DNA of 51,830 nt, from assembly GCA_028112705.1 (NCBI GenBank), contig JAOGYN010000014.1, positions 1 to 51,830 of the forward strand. Reading direction: 5' to 3'. The DNA is from GCA-002712045 sp028112705 (GTDB lineage Bacteria; Pseudomonadota; Alphaproteobacteria; Rhodobacterales; Rhodobacteraceae). The first letter of the stretch is position 1. Each line of letters starts with the position of its first letter. Both the position numbers and the translations under genes were made by a program. Under the pieces are notes generated by a model. That model saw only the letters and a program-made list of their open reading frames with translations, ran no database searches and was not told the origin of the DNA. This document shows, one piece after another, positions 44,437-51,830 of this stretch.

Positions 44437-45419
44437 AACAGCGTAAACTTGGAAATTTGGACTTAAATGTAAGTGAAGTTGGCTTAGGCTGTATGAGTTT
44501 TGCAGGGTTCTATGATTCTACAACAAAAGAAGAATCTTTTAAATGCTTAGACGAAGCTAGGAATGTTGGAATTAACTTATTAGATACGGCAGAAATGTAT
44601 GGTTGGGGAATTTCAGAAAATATAATCGGTGAGTATCAATCTAAAAATAAATATCACTTTAACATTGCTACAAAAGGAGGAATTGTTAAAGGAGCCCCCA
44701 GAGGCACTAATGATAATTCCGAGGCGGGTTTAAGAAATGCATTGGAAGGATCACTAACACGCTTAAAAGTAGACTATATTCCGTTATACTACATTCATAG
44801 AAGAGATTATAAATATGATATTGAAAATGTAACGGGTACCCTAACAAAATTTATTGAAGAAGGTAAAATTGGAGGTTTTGGTTTTTCAGAAATTTCTCCA
44901 AGTTCCTTAAGACGAGCTTCTAAAATTCATCAAGTAACAGCAATCCAAAATGAGTACTCTCTTTGGACGCGTTATCCTGATTTAGGGATGCTGCAAACCT
45001 GTCAAGAATTGGGCACTGCATTTGTACCTTTCTCTCCTCTTGGTAGAGGGATCTTATCTGATACAAACGTAATACCATCTAATTTCTCTGAGACAGATTT
45101 TCGGAAAAGCCAACCACGTTTTCTCGAACCTAATTTTTCAAAAAATATGGAAATAATAAAAACATTCAGGGAATTTTGTGCTTTAAGAGGTTGGACTGCA
45201 GCAGGCACCTCAATCGCATGGACATTAGATCAAGGTAACCACACTATACCAATCCCAGGAACAAGATCTGCAAGAAATTTAAGAGATTTTATTTCAGGCA
45301 CTGAAATATTGTTCACCGATGAAGATCGGGCAGAAATAAATAAAATACTACCAGCTGGTTGGGCGCATGGAGACCGGTACTCTGATGCACAAGTAACTGG
45401 AGTAGAGAGGTATTGTTAA
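44433..45419 (+). CDS. Aldo/keto reductase
   Basis: An NADPH-dependent oxidoreductase with a TIM barrel, 328 residues. The catalytic tetrad appears as D-T-A-E-M-Y-G (D and Y), I-A-T-K-G-G (K) and Y-Y-I-H-R-R-D (H). The cofactor phosphate-binding region is I-P-I-P-G-T-R-S-A-R-N-L near the C-terminus. The N-terminus L-G-N-L-D-L-N-V-S-E-V-G-L-G-C-M-S-F is typical of the AKR family related to YajO/YhdN. It overlaps deoD by four bases, an odd pairing. Substrate unknown. Confidence 0.92.
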   Translation: MKQRKLGNLDLNVSEVGLGCMSFAGFYDSTTKEESFKCLDEARNVGINLLDTAEMYGWGISENIIGEYQSKNKYHFNIATKGGIVKGAPRGTNDNSEAGLRNALEGSLTRLKVDYIPLYYIHRRDYKYDIENVTGTLTKFIEEGKIGGFGFSEISPSSLRRASKIHQVTAIQNEYSLWTRYPDLGMLQTCQELGTAFVPFSPLGRGILSDTNVIPSNFSETDFRKSQPRFLEPNFSKNMEIIKTFREFCALRGWTAAGTSIAWTLDQGNHTIPIPGTRSARNLRDFISGTEILFTDEDRAEINKILPAGWAHGDRYSDAQVTGVERYC

Positions 45420-45435
45420 ATTAATAAGTTACAAA

Positions 45436-46311
45436 TTATTTTTCAGATAAACCATGAGATCGATCATATTGATTTATAGTGGCTTTTTGCCAACCAATTA
45501 ATTTATTGGGATCAACTGAAAAGACTTCAATTTCCAATGGATAACAATTTGCCTGGTCGCTTGAGTGTTCGGAAGCACAATTTCCACCAGGGCAAGCACT
45601 TAATCCCACAATTAGATCTATTTCTGCAAAAAATTCAAGGTAATCACCTGGTTTTACTGGGCTCTCTTTCATAAAATATTGCCCAGTATCACGGGTAAAT
45701 CCAGTACACATGAAGACATTCAAAACATCATGTACATATTTTTCAGCTATATTTAATTTCAAATCACAGTGTTTGGCTAATGCTCTCGTTAAGTTAGAGT
45801 GGCAGCAGTAATGATACTGCCCTCCACCTGAAATCAAATTATTTGTGTAGGGGTCACAACGAGTGCCAATAATATCATGAACTGAACCGCCAAATGAATC
45901 AAAGCCGTACCAATCTAACGTATCGTGCGTTATCGTAGCCATAGGTCGCATTGTGGGTAAACTTGACCAAAGACGATCTTTTGTTGACACATGAGTTCCA
46001 TACAAAGCTCTTGTTTTTCCAGAATAAAAAAACTCCGATAGTTCTTCCCTACTCCACAGATTTAAATCACCAACCTGTGGTCCATCAACTGATTTAATTC
46101 GAAAAAACTGACCAGCATTTACGTTAATACAGCTAGCTGACCGAGGTGGAATAAGCTCACTATTTATCTTTTTCATCGTGTGACGGACAGCTTCATAAAT
46201 AGTAAAATCATAATTCTCTAATGTAGATGGATTATAGCAAATTACTGGTTCCACCGCTTGCAACTTGTCAGCGTCCTGGGGTCTTGCTCTATCTAGATTA
46301 ATTTTCTTCAT
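45436..46311 (-). CDS. DUF1989 domain protein (urea-carboxylase-associated type)
   Basis: A 291-residue protein of the DUF1989 family, often seen next to urea carboxylase genes. Visible hallmarks are N-A-G-Q-F-F-R-I, G-P-Q-V-G-D-L-N-L-W, W-S-S-L-P-T-M-R-P-M-A-T-I-T-H-D-T, the T-R-C-D-P-Y segment, H-Y-C-C-H-S-N-L, and the C-terminal C-P-G-G-N-C-A-S. These cysteines and histidines suggest a metal site. The family has aminomethyltransferase-like structure and is linked to breakdown of nitrogen compounds, but its reaction is not known to me. No urea carboxylase is in this window. A flavoprotein relic lies nine bases upstream. Confidence 0.88.
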   Translation of the reverse strand: MKKINLDRARPQDADKLQAVEPVICYNPSTLENYDFTIYEAVRHTMKKINSELIPPRSASCINVNAGQFFRIKSVDGPQVGDLNLWSREELSEFFYSGKTRALYGTHVSTKDRLWSSLPTMRPMATITHDTLDWYGFDSFGGSVHDIIGTRCDPYTNNLISGGGQYHYCCHSNLTRALAKHCDLKLNIAEKYVHDVLNVFMCTGFTRDTGQYFMKESPVKPGDYLEFFAEIDLIVGLSACPGGNCASEHSSDQANCYPLEIEVFSVDPNKLIGWQKATINQYDRSHGLSEK

Positions 46312-46320
46312 TTTCTCACC

Positions 46321-46491
46321 CTACGCAAACTTACCAGTAATTAATTCCGAAAGCATGCATCCATTAAGAAAAGTACCTTCTAAAGTGTTATAAACATGAT
46401 ACCCAAACCCACTAAAGCCGACAACTTCACCAGCAGCAAATAATTTCGCTAAACCTACTCCAACTACGAGTCCATGAGTTTGAATCTTCAT
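46321..46491 (-). pseudogene. Relic of an FAD-dependent dehydrogenase (C-terminal fragment)
   Basis: A 56-codon frame opening at ATG 46491 that reads G-L-V-V-G-V-G-L-A-K-L-F-A-A-G-E-V-V-G-F... Its later part has A-A-G-E, then Y-H-V-Y-N-T-L-E-G-T-F-L-N-G-C. This is the C-terminal FAD-contact region of fumarate-reductase/ketosteroid-dehydrogenase type flavoproteins (usual pattern A-A-G-E-x-x-G-x-G-G-G-x-H-G-x-x-x-L-E-G-T-F-L-G-G-C). Only this tail remains: the N-terminal FAD-binding and catalytic parts are absent, so a larger gene was deleted or its remainder lost. It was probably co-directional with and just upstream of the DUF1989 gene. Confidence 0.75.
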
Positions 46492-46502
46492 TACTTTAAA
46501 AT

Positions 46503-46531
46503 CCTAAATAATATTTACCTAAATAATATTT
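46503..46531. repeat. Short tandem repeat before the relic
   Basis: The sequence cctaaataatattt occurs twice (46503-46516 and 46518-46531), a 15-base period. It lies between the relic and the rhlE stop codon. Very AT-rich, possibly the scar of a deletion. Confidence 0.6.
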
Positions 46532-46535
46532 GAAT

Positions 46536-47873
46536 TTATAATACCTTTTTCTTAATCCGAGCACCAGAACGGCGTTTCTTTTTTTTGTTCTTTGGCTGAG
46601 CTCCATCGTCTCGAGTAAAACTAGTAACATTTTGTTCATGTAAATTATCAGATCTACCAAAGCTTTTATTATTATTTTTGTTTGGTTTCTTATTGTTCCT
46701 TTTTCCTTGGCGATTTCTTTTTACAAGTTCTTCTGGAACTTTTTCCCAACGCACTCCACCAGCAACATCAATACTTGAATTTAATTTTTTTTCGATGGCT
46801 ATCAAGTCTTTCATTTCTGGCATTGCACAAAAAGCTATGGCAATACCAGATGCCCCTGCCCTGGCAGTTCGCCCTATACGGTGTACATAATTTTCTGGCA
46901 CATTAGGTAGATCAAAATTATAGACAAATTCGACTTCAGGGATATCAATACCTCTAGCAGCAACATCAGTAGCAACTAAAACCTTGAGACTTCCATCTTT
47001 AAAAGCTTGTAAAGCCCGATCACGTTGACCTTGTGACTTATTACCATGAATTGAATTAGCTTTAAAACCTTGGTTAACTAAACTCTTCATAAGTTTTTCT
47101 GCGCCATGCTTAGTTCTTAAAAAAACTAGCGAACGTTTTGCTTCATGCTTAGATAAGAGATTTTTCAGTAACGCAGGTTTATCACCTTGAGTTACAAAAT
47201 ATATAGATTGAGTAATTTTATCCGCCACTTTCCCAGGAGGATTTACCTCTATTCTAATTGGACGATTTAAATATGTATCAGCCACTTCCGACATTAACTT
47301 AGGCATTGTTGCTGAAAATAACATTGTTTGCTTTTGTTCTGGTAATAGCTTTGAAATTCTTCTCAATGCATGAATAAATCCCAAATCAAGCATCTGATCA
47401 GCTTCATCCAATACCAAATAATTAGTGAACTCTAAAGTTATGGCTTTTCTTTCAAGTAAATCAATCAAACGCCCTGGGGTTGCTACTAAAATATCCATCC
47501 CTTTTTGCATTTTAAAAATTTGTGGATTGATCGAGAGGCCCCCAACAACCATTCCAACTTTCATGGGGCTCCCTTTAACAAATACTTTTATTGCCTCTTG
47601 TATTTGCTTAGCAAGCTCTCTCGTAGGTGCCAGGATTAATGCCCGAGCAGATTTTGGATGTGGCTTTTCACGATTCTCCATCAAACGATGTGCAATGGGT
47701 AAACCAAAAGCAGCAGTTTTTCCAGTTCCAGTCTGGGCTAGCCCCATAACGTCTCGACCATTAAGTATGTGTGGAATTGCTTGATACTGGATTGGTGTCG
47801 GCTCAGTTAAACCTAAAGCTTTAATTTTTTCCATTAATTTGGGATTCAAACCCAACACATCAAAACTTTTCAT
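46536..47873 (-). CDS. rhlE: DEAD-box RNA helicase RhlE
   Basis: ATP-dependent RNA helicase that remodels RNA duplexes, often in ribosome assembly, cold response or RNA decay. The ORF as chosen (ATG 47873) has 445 residues. Motifs in order: Q-motif P-T-P-I-Q, A-Q-T-G-T-G-K-T, P-T-R-E-L-A, D-E-A-D, S-A-T, then R-G-I-D-I-P and H-R-I-G-R-T-A-R-A-G. The last 80 residues are basic and asparagine/lysine-rich, a typical RNA-binding tail. ATG 47897 would add eight residues. It stands alone, with a relic gene on one side and a PhyH dioxygenase on the other. Confidence 0.95.
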   Translation of the reverse strand: MKSFDVLGLNPKLMEKIKALGLTEPTPIQYQAIPHILNGRDVMGLAQTGTGKTAAFGLPIAHRLMENREKPHPKSARALILAPTRELAKQIQEAIKVFVKGSPMKVGMVVGGLSINPQIFKMQKGMDILVATPGRLIDLLERKAITLEFTNYLVLDEADQMLDLGFIHALRRISKLLPEQKQTMLFSATMPKLMSEVADTYLNRPIRIEVNPPGKVADKITQSIYFVTQGDKPALLKNLLSKHEAKRSLVFLRTKHGAEKLMKSLVNQGFKANSIHGNKSQGQRDRALQAFKDGSLKVLVATDVAARGIDIPEVEFVYNFDLPNVPENYVHRIGRTARAGASGIAIAFCAMPEMKDLIAIEKKLNSSIDVAGGVRWEKVPEELVKRNRQGKRNNKKPNKNNNKSFGRSDNLHEQNVTSFTRDDGAQPKNKKKKRRSGARIKKKVL

Positions 47874-48053
47874 TGCGCTCTTTCTTAAAGATCTCATATT
47901 ATCTATGATTTAAGCCTTAAAACTTAAATATTAATATTTTTTAATTATGCTCATAATTAGAAAGACAAATGAGTTTTTTTATATTTGTTTTAATGAGATG
48001 CAACTGCGCTCTTACAAACTCAATGTCAAGTATAGGAATTATTTAAAATAAGA

Positions 48054-48851
48054 TTATCGCTCATAAATTATTGGAAACCAATCCTCACGCAGACGATCTC
48101 CTGGTTTCATGTTATGTCCAGAAAAAGGTGGCGAAGTCGGTCCTGGCCTCTCTACATAACGAGCATCATCACCAACTAATCTCAATGAAAAAGCCCTTCT
48201 ACGTTGGTTGGTTTCATTACCTCGCGCTCCATGCAAAATTCCATAACTAAATGCTACGGCATCACCAGGCTCCATATCCCACTCCAGAATTTTCATACCT
48301 TCAGAATCTGGGTCTGGAACAGTCATATATTCATCTGCATTTGAATAAAAACTGTCCTCATTTAACCAACGCGTTGGTAAAACAGGTTTTGGCCATTTAT
48401 GTGATCCAGCAACACATCTTAGGGAAGCATCGGTAACTCTATCTACTGGAGACCAGAAACTAACTGTTTGACTACCCTCTACAAAGTAATAAGGGCTATC
48501 TTGATGCCAAGGTGTGGGCTTTGATGTGCCAGGTTCCTTAACCAAGACATGATCATGAAAAACCTGCACCGTTTTTGAGACCATCAACTGAGCAGCTACT
48601 TCACCTACATGTGATTTTTGAATCACTTCCTTGAACTGGCTTATTCTATTCCAGTTGCAATAGTCATCAAAAAATCTTCCACCTTCATTTGATTTAAGAT
48701 TTTCTGCCGCATACGGACCAGGTTGCTGCATATTATATTCAATACCATCCCGAATTAGCTCTATATAATTTTTAAATAATCCCTTAATCAAAACTACCCC
48801 ATCTTTTTGAAAAGAGTTTACCTGATCTTTGCTAATAAGTTTTTCCTGCAT
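48054..48851 (-). CDS. Phytanoyl-CoA dioxygenase (PhyH)-family protein
   Basis: An Fe(II)/2-oxoglutarate-dependent dioxygenase. With ATG 48851 it has 265 residues. The iron triad is visible: H-x-D in P-W-H-Q-D-S (about H116, D118) and the distal histidine in I-L-H-G-A-R-G (about H207), with the following R-R-R-A-F-S-L-R for 2-oxoglutarate. Family members hydroxylate lipids, amino acids (such as ectoine) or natural products; the substrate here is not evident. It is the nearest gene downstream of sdhB on the same strand, 54 bases away, and could be read through from the sdh operon. Confidence 0.9.
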   Translation of the reverse strand: MQEKLISKDQVNSFQKDGVVLIKGLFKNYIELIRDGIEYNMQQPGPYAAENLKSNEGGRFFDDYCNWNRISQFKEVIQKSHVGEVAAQLMVSKTVQVFHDHVLVKEPGTSKPTPWHQDSPYYFVEGSQTVSFWSPVDRVTDASLRCVAGSHKWPKPVLPTRWLNEDSFYSNADEYMTVPDPDSEGMKILEWDMEPGDAVAFSYGILHGARGNETNQRRRAFSLRLVGDDARYVERPGPTSPPFSGHNMKPGDRLREDWFPIIYER

Positions 48852-48905
48852 AAGAAGTCCACACAATTTATCTGTTTTAATAAGGGGCTTTACCTTTTTT
48901 AACCA

Positions 48906-49685
48906 TCAAGCTGCTCGTTCTACCATCATTTTCTTTATTTCTGCAATTGATTTTGCAGGATTAAGTCCTTTAGGGCAAGTTTTCGTACAGTTCATTATAG
49001 TGTGACATCTGTATAGCTTAAATGGATCTTGCAAGTCATCTAAACGCTCTGAAGTTGCTTCATCTCTTGAATCAATTATCCATCTGTAAGCATGCAACAA
49101 AGCCGCTGGTCCTAAATATTTATCACCATTCCACCAATAACTAGGGCAAGATGTAGAACATGCAGCACACATTACACACTCATAGAGACCATCTAATTTT
49201 TTTCTGTCTTCAATGGATTGACGCCATTCTTCCTTAGGTCTTTCAGTTTTAGTTTCCAACCAGGGCATAATACTAGCATGTTGAGCATAAAAATTAGTTA
49301 AATCAGGTATCAAATCTTTAACGACCGGCATATGAGGAAGTGGGTAAATACTAACATCCCCCTTTATCTCATCAAGCCCAAATATACAGGCTAATGTATT
49401 TGAACCTCCAATATTCATAGCACATGATCCACAAATCCCTTCTCTACATGATCTACGAAAGCTTAAGGTTGGATCTATTTCATTCTTAATTTTAATTAAT
49501 GCGTCAAGAAACATGGGTCCACAAGTATCCATATCTACAAAGTACACATCAAGCCTCGGATTCTTACCAGTATCTGGATTCCATCTATAAATCTTGAATT
49601 TCCGTATGTTCTGCGCATTTTTTGGCCGAGGCCAAGTTTTACCAACGGTTATTCTACTATTCTTAGGTAACCTAAATTCAACCAT
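48906..49685 (-). CDS. sdhB: Succinate dehydrogenase iron-sulfur subunit
   Basis: Electron-transfer subunit of complex II. The 259 residues carry the [2Fe-2S] cysteines C-R-E-G-I-C-G-S-C (about 80-88) plus one at 100, and the [4Fe-4S]/[3Fe-4S] cysteines at 170, 173, 176, 180 (C-V-M-C-A-A-C-S-T-S-C-P) and 227, 233, 237 (C-H-T-I-M-N-C-T-K-T-C-P-K-G). These match the standard pattern. It follows sdhA by 23 bases and closes the sdhC-D-A-B operon. Confidence 0.97.
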   Translation of the reverse strand: MVEFRLPKNSRITVGKTWPRPKNAQNIRKFKIYRWNPDTGKNPRLDVYFVDMDTCGPMFLDALIKIKNEIDPTLSFRRSCREGICGSCAMNIGGSNTLACIFGLDEIKGDVSIYPLPHMPVVKDLIPDLTNFYAQHASIMPWLETKTERPKEEWRQSIEDRKKLDGLYECVMCAACSTSCPSYWWNGDKYLGPAALLHAYRWIIDSRDEATSERLDDLQDPFKLYRCHTIMNCTKTCPKGLNPAKSIAEIKKMMVERAA

Positions 49686-49708
49686 ATTAATACACTTTCA
49701 GCTACAAC

Positions 49709-51514
49709 TTAAAATGTTCGCTCTTTAGGTGCAATACGTTTAAGCGATATTCCACCTTCTTCTTCAGTAGTAAGGGGATTTGTTCCAACATCTCGATACG
49801 ACAACTCTACATTCGAACCACTAACTTTTGCTAAGGAATGCTTGCGCCAATTTTCATCATCTCTAGTTGGATAATCTTCATGTGCATGCGCTCCACGACT
49901 TTCTTTTCTGGCTTCTGCGCCTGCAATTGTTGCTAAGGAATTAGGCATCAAGTTATCTAACTCTAATGTTTCCATCAAATCTGTATTCCAGATAAGGGAT
50001 CTATCAGTTACTTTCACATCATTCATTTTTTCCGCAATTTGTATCATCTTATTAACACCGTTAGCCAAAGTTTCATTAGCTCGAAAAACTGCAGCGTCAG
50101 ATTGCATAGTCTTCTGCATCTCTAAACGCAATTCAGCAGTACCTATTTCACCATCAGAACTTCTAATACGATCAAATCTGTCCATAGCTTTTTCAACAGA
50201 ATTCATATTTAGGGGTTTATTTGGAGTAGCTGGATCAACAACTTTACCTGCTCTGATCGCTGCTGCTCTACCAAATACGACCAAATCAATTAAACTATTT
50301 GAACCTAATCTGTTAGCTCCATGAACTGACGCACATCCTGCCTCTCCCACAGCCATCAAGCCAGGTTGTATTTCATTCTGATTATTACTATTCGGATTCA
50401 ACACTTCACCCCAGTAATTTGTTGGAATTCCACCCATATTATAGTGAACTGTCGGTATTACTGGTATGGCATCCTTAGTTAAATCGACCCCTGCAAAAAT
50501 ACGAGCACTCTCAGATATTCCGGGTAATCTTTCAGCTAAAGCTTCAGGTGGCAAATGATTCAAGTTTAAATTTATATGATCCCTATCTTCTCCAACACCA
50601 CGCCCCTCACGAATTTCCATAGTCATGCAACGGCTAACATAATCCCGAGGTGCCAAGTCTTTATATGTGGGAGCATATCTTTCCATAAACCTCTCACCTT
50701 CTGAATTCGTTAAATAACCACCTTCTCCTCGGGCACCTTCAGTAATCAAGCAACCTGATCCATAAATTCCAGTAGGATGGAACTGAACAAATTCCATATC
50801 TTGCAATGCGAGGCCTTGCCGAGCAACCATACCTCCACCATCTCCAGTACAGGTATGGGCAGAGGTGGCACTGAAATAACTTCGACCATAACCTCCAGTA
50901 GCTAAAACAACCATTTTTGCATTAAAGCGATGGATTGTTCCATCATCTAGTTTCCAGGCAATCAGGCCCTGACAGGAACCATTTTCGTCCATTATTAGAT
51001 CAGTCGCAAAATATTCAATAAAGAATTCAGCGTTATTCTTTAGAGATTGTCCATAAAGCGTATGCAAAATAGCATGACCCGTTCGATCAGCTGCAGCACA
51101 AGTTCTCTGAACCGGCGGCCCCTCACCAAATTCCGTAGTATGGCCACCAAAAGGTCTTTGGTAAATTTTTCCCTCTTCAGTTCGAGAAAATGGGACACCA
51201 TAATGTTCTAATTCATATACGGCCTTAGGAGCCTCTCTCGCTAAATATTCCATTGCATCAGTATCACCCAGCCAATCAGACCCTTTCACCGTGTCATACA
51301 TATGCCATTGCCAATTATCAGGACCCATGTTGGAAAGAGAAGCCGCTATGCCCCCCTGAGCTGCAACAGTATGAGAGCGTGTTGGAAATACCTTAGTTAT
51401 ACAAGCAGTTTTTAATCCTTGCTCTGCCATCCCTAAGGTAGCTCTAAGCCCTGCACCACCAGCTCCAACGACAACCACATCGTATTCATGGTCAATGTAA
51501 TTATATGCAGCCAT
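49709..51514 (-). CDS. sdhA: Succinate dehydrogenase flavoprotein subunit
   Basis: Catalytic subunit of complex II, oxidising succinate to fumarate and passing electrons through SdhB to quinone. The 601 residues show the FAD Rossmann loop V-V-G-A-G-G-A-G-L-R (about 15-24) and S-H-T-V-A-A-Q-G-G (covalent FAD histidine about 48). The substrate segment H-T-T-E-F-G-E-G-P and the R-G-E-G-G-Y-L-T-N stretch are visible, as is H-Y-N-M-G-G-I-P-T. Normal length and no defects. It starts 17 bases after sdhD. Confidence 0.97.
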   Translation of the reverse strand: MAAYNYIDHEYDVVVVGAGGAGLRATLGMAEQGLKTACITKVFPTRSHTVAAQGGIAASLSNMGPDNWQWHMYDTVKGSDWLGDTDAMEYLAREAPKAVYELEHYGVPFSRTEEGKIYQRPFGGHTTEFGEGPPVQRTCAAADRTGHAILHTLYGQSLKNNAEFFIEYFATDLIMDENGSCQGLIAWKLDDGTIHRFNAKMVVLATGGYGRSYFSATSAHTCTGDGGGMVARQGLALQDMEFVQFHPTGIYGSGCLITEGARGEGGYLTNSEGERFMERYAPTYKDLAPRDYVSRCMTMEIREGRGVGEDRDHINLNLNHLPPEALAERLPGISESARIFAGVDLTKDAIPVIPTVHYNMGGIPTNYWGEVLNPNSNNQNEIQPGLMAVGEAGCASVHGANRLGSNSLIDLVVFGRAAAIRAGKVVDPATPNKPLNMNSVEKAMDRFDRIRSSDGEIGTAELRLEMQKTMQSDAAVFRANETLANGVNKMIQIAEKMNDVKVTDRSLIWNTDLMETLELDNLMPNSLATIAGAEARKESRGAHAHEDYPTRDDENWRKHSLAKVSGSNVELSYRDVGTNPLTTEEEGGISLKRIAPKERTF

Positions 51515-51531
51515 TATATATTCCCATCAAC

Positions 51532-51830
51532 TTAACCACTTAGCGCAATCTTTCCCAAAGCAATAATACTAATTATAGACAATATCCTAGTAGACCAAGC
51601 TATAATTCTTAAAAGCCAGATGTTTAACAATGTACTATGTACGTAGTCCTCAATCACTACTTGTAAACCCTGTTTTAGATGTAAAAAAGAGATAACAAGA
51701 AAAAATGCTGTCAAAAATGCAACCATATCATTCTGAAAATAAAGTATTACAACTTCATGCCCTTCACCAAAAACAGTGGAAAAGAAATAAACGAATAAAA
51801 GGCTTAAAGGAATTAATAGAACAGCGGTTA
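51532..51830 (-). CDS. sdhD: Succinate dehydrogenase membrane anchor SdhD, 5' end cut by window
   Basis: The membrane-anchor subunit that holds heme b and the quinone site. The frame remains open to the right window edge (first complete codon ends at 51828), so the start of the gene lies outside the window; ATG at 51726 is internal. At least 98 residues with three hydrophobic segments are visible. The typical T-A-V-L-L-I-P-L-S-L precedes helix 1, and H-L-K-Q-G-L-Q-V-V-I-E-D-Y-V-H carries the heme histidine and the E-D-Y-x-H motif of alphaproteobacterial SdhD. sdhC would lie just outside. Confidence 0.88.
   Translation of the reverse strand, partial: TAVLLIPLSLLFVYFFSTVFGEGHEVVILYFQNDMVAFLTAFFLVISFLHLKQGLQVVIEDYVHSTLLNIWLLRIIAWSTRILSIISIIALGKIALSG

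Overview
The window is AT-rich, densely packed bacterial DNA from a Gram-negative organism. Several things suggest a free-living, low-GC marine alphaproteobacterium, possibly in or near Rhodobacterales. These are the gene strings yicC-gmk-gamma-carbonic anhydrase and ftsY-EamA-yciB, a class II DAHP synthase, an sdhC-D-A-B order, dimethylglycine-dehydrogenase-like, DUF1989 and PhyH proteins, and a type I secretion system for an RTX protease. The taxonomic statement is inference from gene content only. I saw no tRNA, rRNA, CRISPR array, prophage or intact insertion sequence.

Layout. 1-5.9 kb: a secretion island. It holds a left-truncated RTX metalloprotease (plus strand) that meets, tail to tail, a type I secretion operon on the minus strand: small protein A, ABC permease/ATPase, HlyD-type adaptor, small proteins B and C. 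The three small proteins are related to one another. 5.9-6.0 kb: a 23-bp tandem repeat upstream of that operon. 6.0-10.9 kb: a three-gene minus operon (1060-residue BNR/sortilin-like propeller protein, MFS transporter, cupin). 11.0-17.6 kb: accessory metabolism (class III aminotransferase, GNAT, DDAH-like amidinohydrolase, PPOX flavoprotein, second cupin, Wzi-like outer-membrane barrel, small membrane protein, GNAT), with the longest gene-poor stretch at 16.3-16.8 kb. 17.6-22.5 kb: housekeeping (sufS, gamma-CA, gmk, yicC, DAHP synthase). 22.7-29.0 kb: GlxA/AraC regulator and a complete branched-chain-amino-acid-type ABC importer, with a strong hairpin after the binding-protein gene. 29.0-37.5 kb: yciB, EamA, ftsY (with a 74-residue Glu-Pro tract), xseA, purD, ferredoxin, an orphan DnaE2/ImuC-type OB-fold gene, rimO, a DCC thioredoxin-like protein. 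37.5-46.5 kb: amino-acid, one-carbon and nucleoside metabolism (DMGDH/GcvT-like oxidoreductase, trans-sulfuration enzyme, M3 peptidase, deoD, aldo/keto reductase, DUF1989) and a relic of a flavin dehydrogenase. 46.5 kb-end: rhlE, PhyH dioxygenase, sdhB, sdhA and the truncated sdhD.

How it works together. The overall picture is an organism that imports and breaks down amino acids and methylated or amidino nitrogen compounds (liv importer, DDAH-like enzyme, aminotransferase, DMGDH-like protein, DUF1989) and secretes a protease. The least understood items are the triplicate small-protein family around the type I secretion genes, the leaderless BNR protein with its transporter and cupin, the orphan polymerase OB-fold gene, and the relic flavoprotein. 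I did not find a clearly new defence or mobile system.
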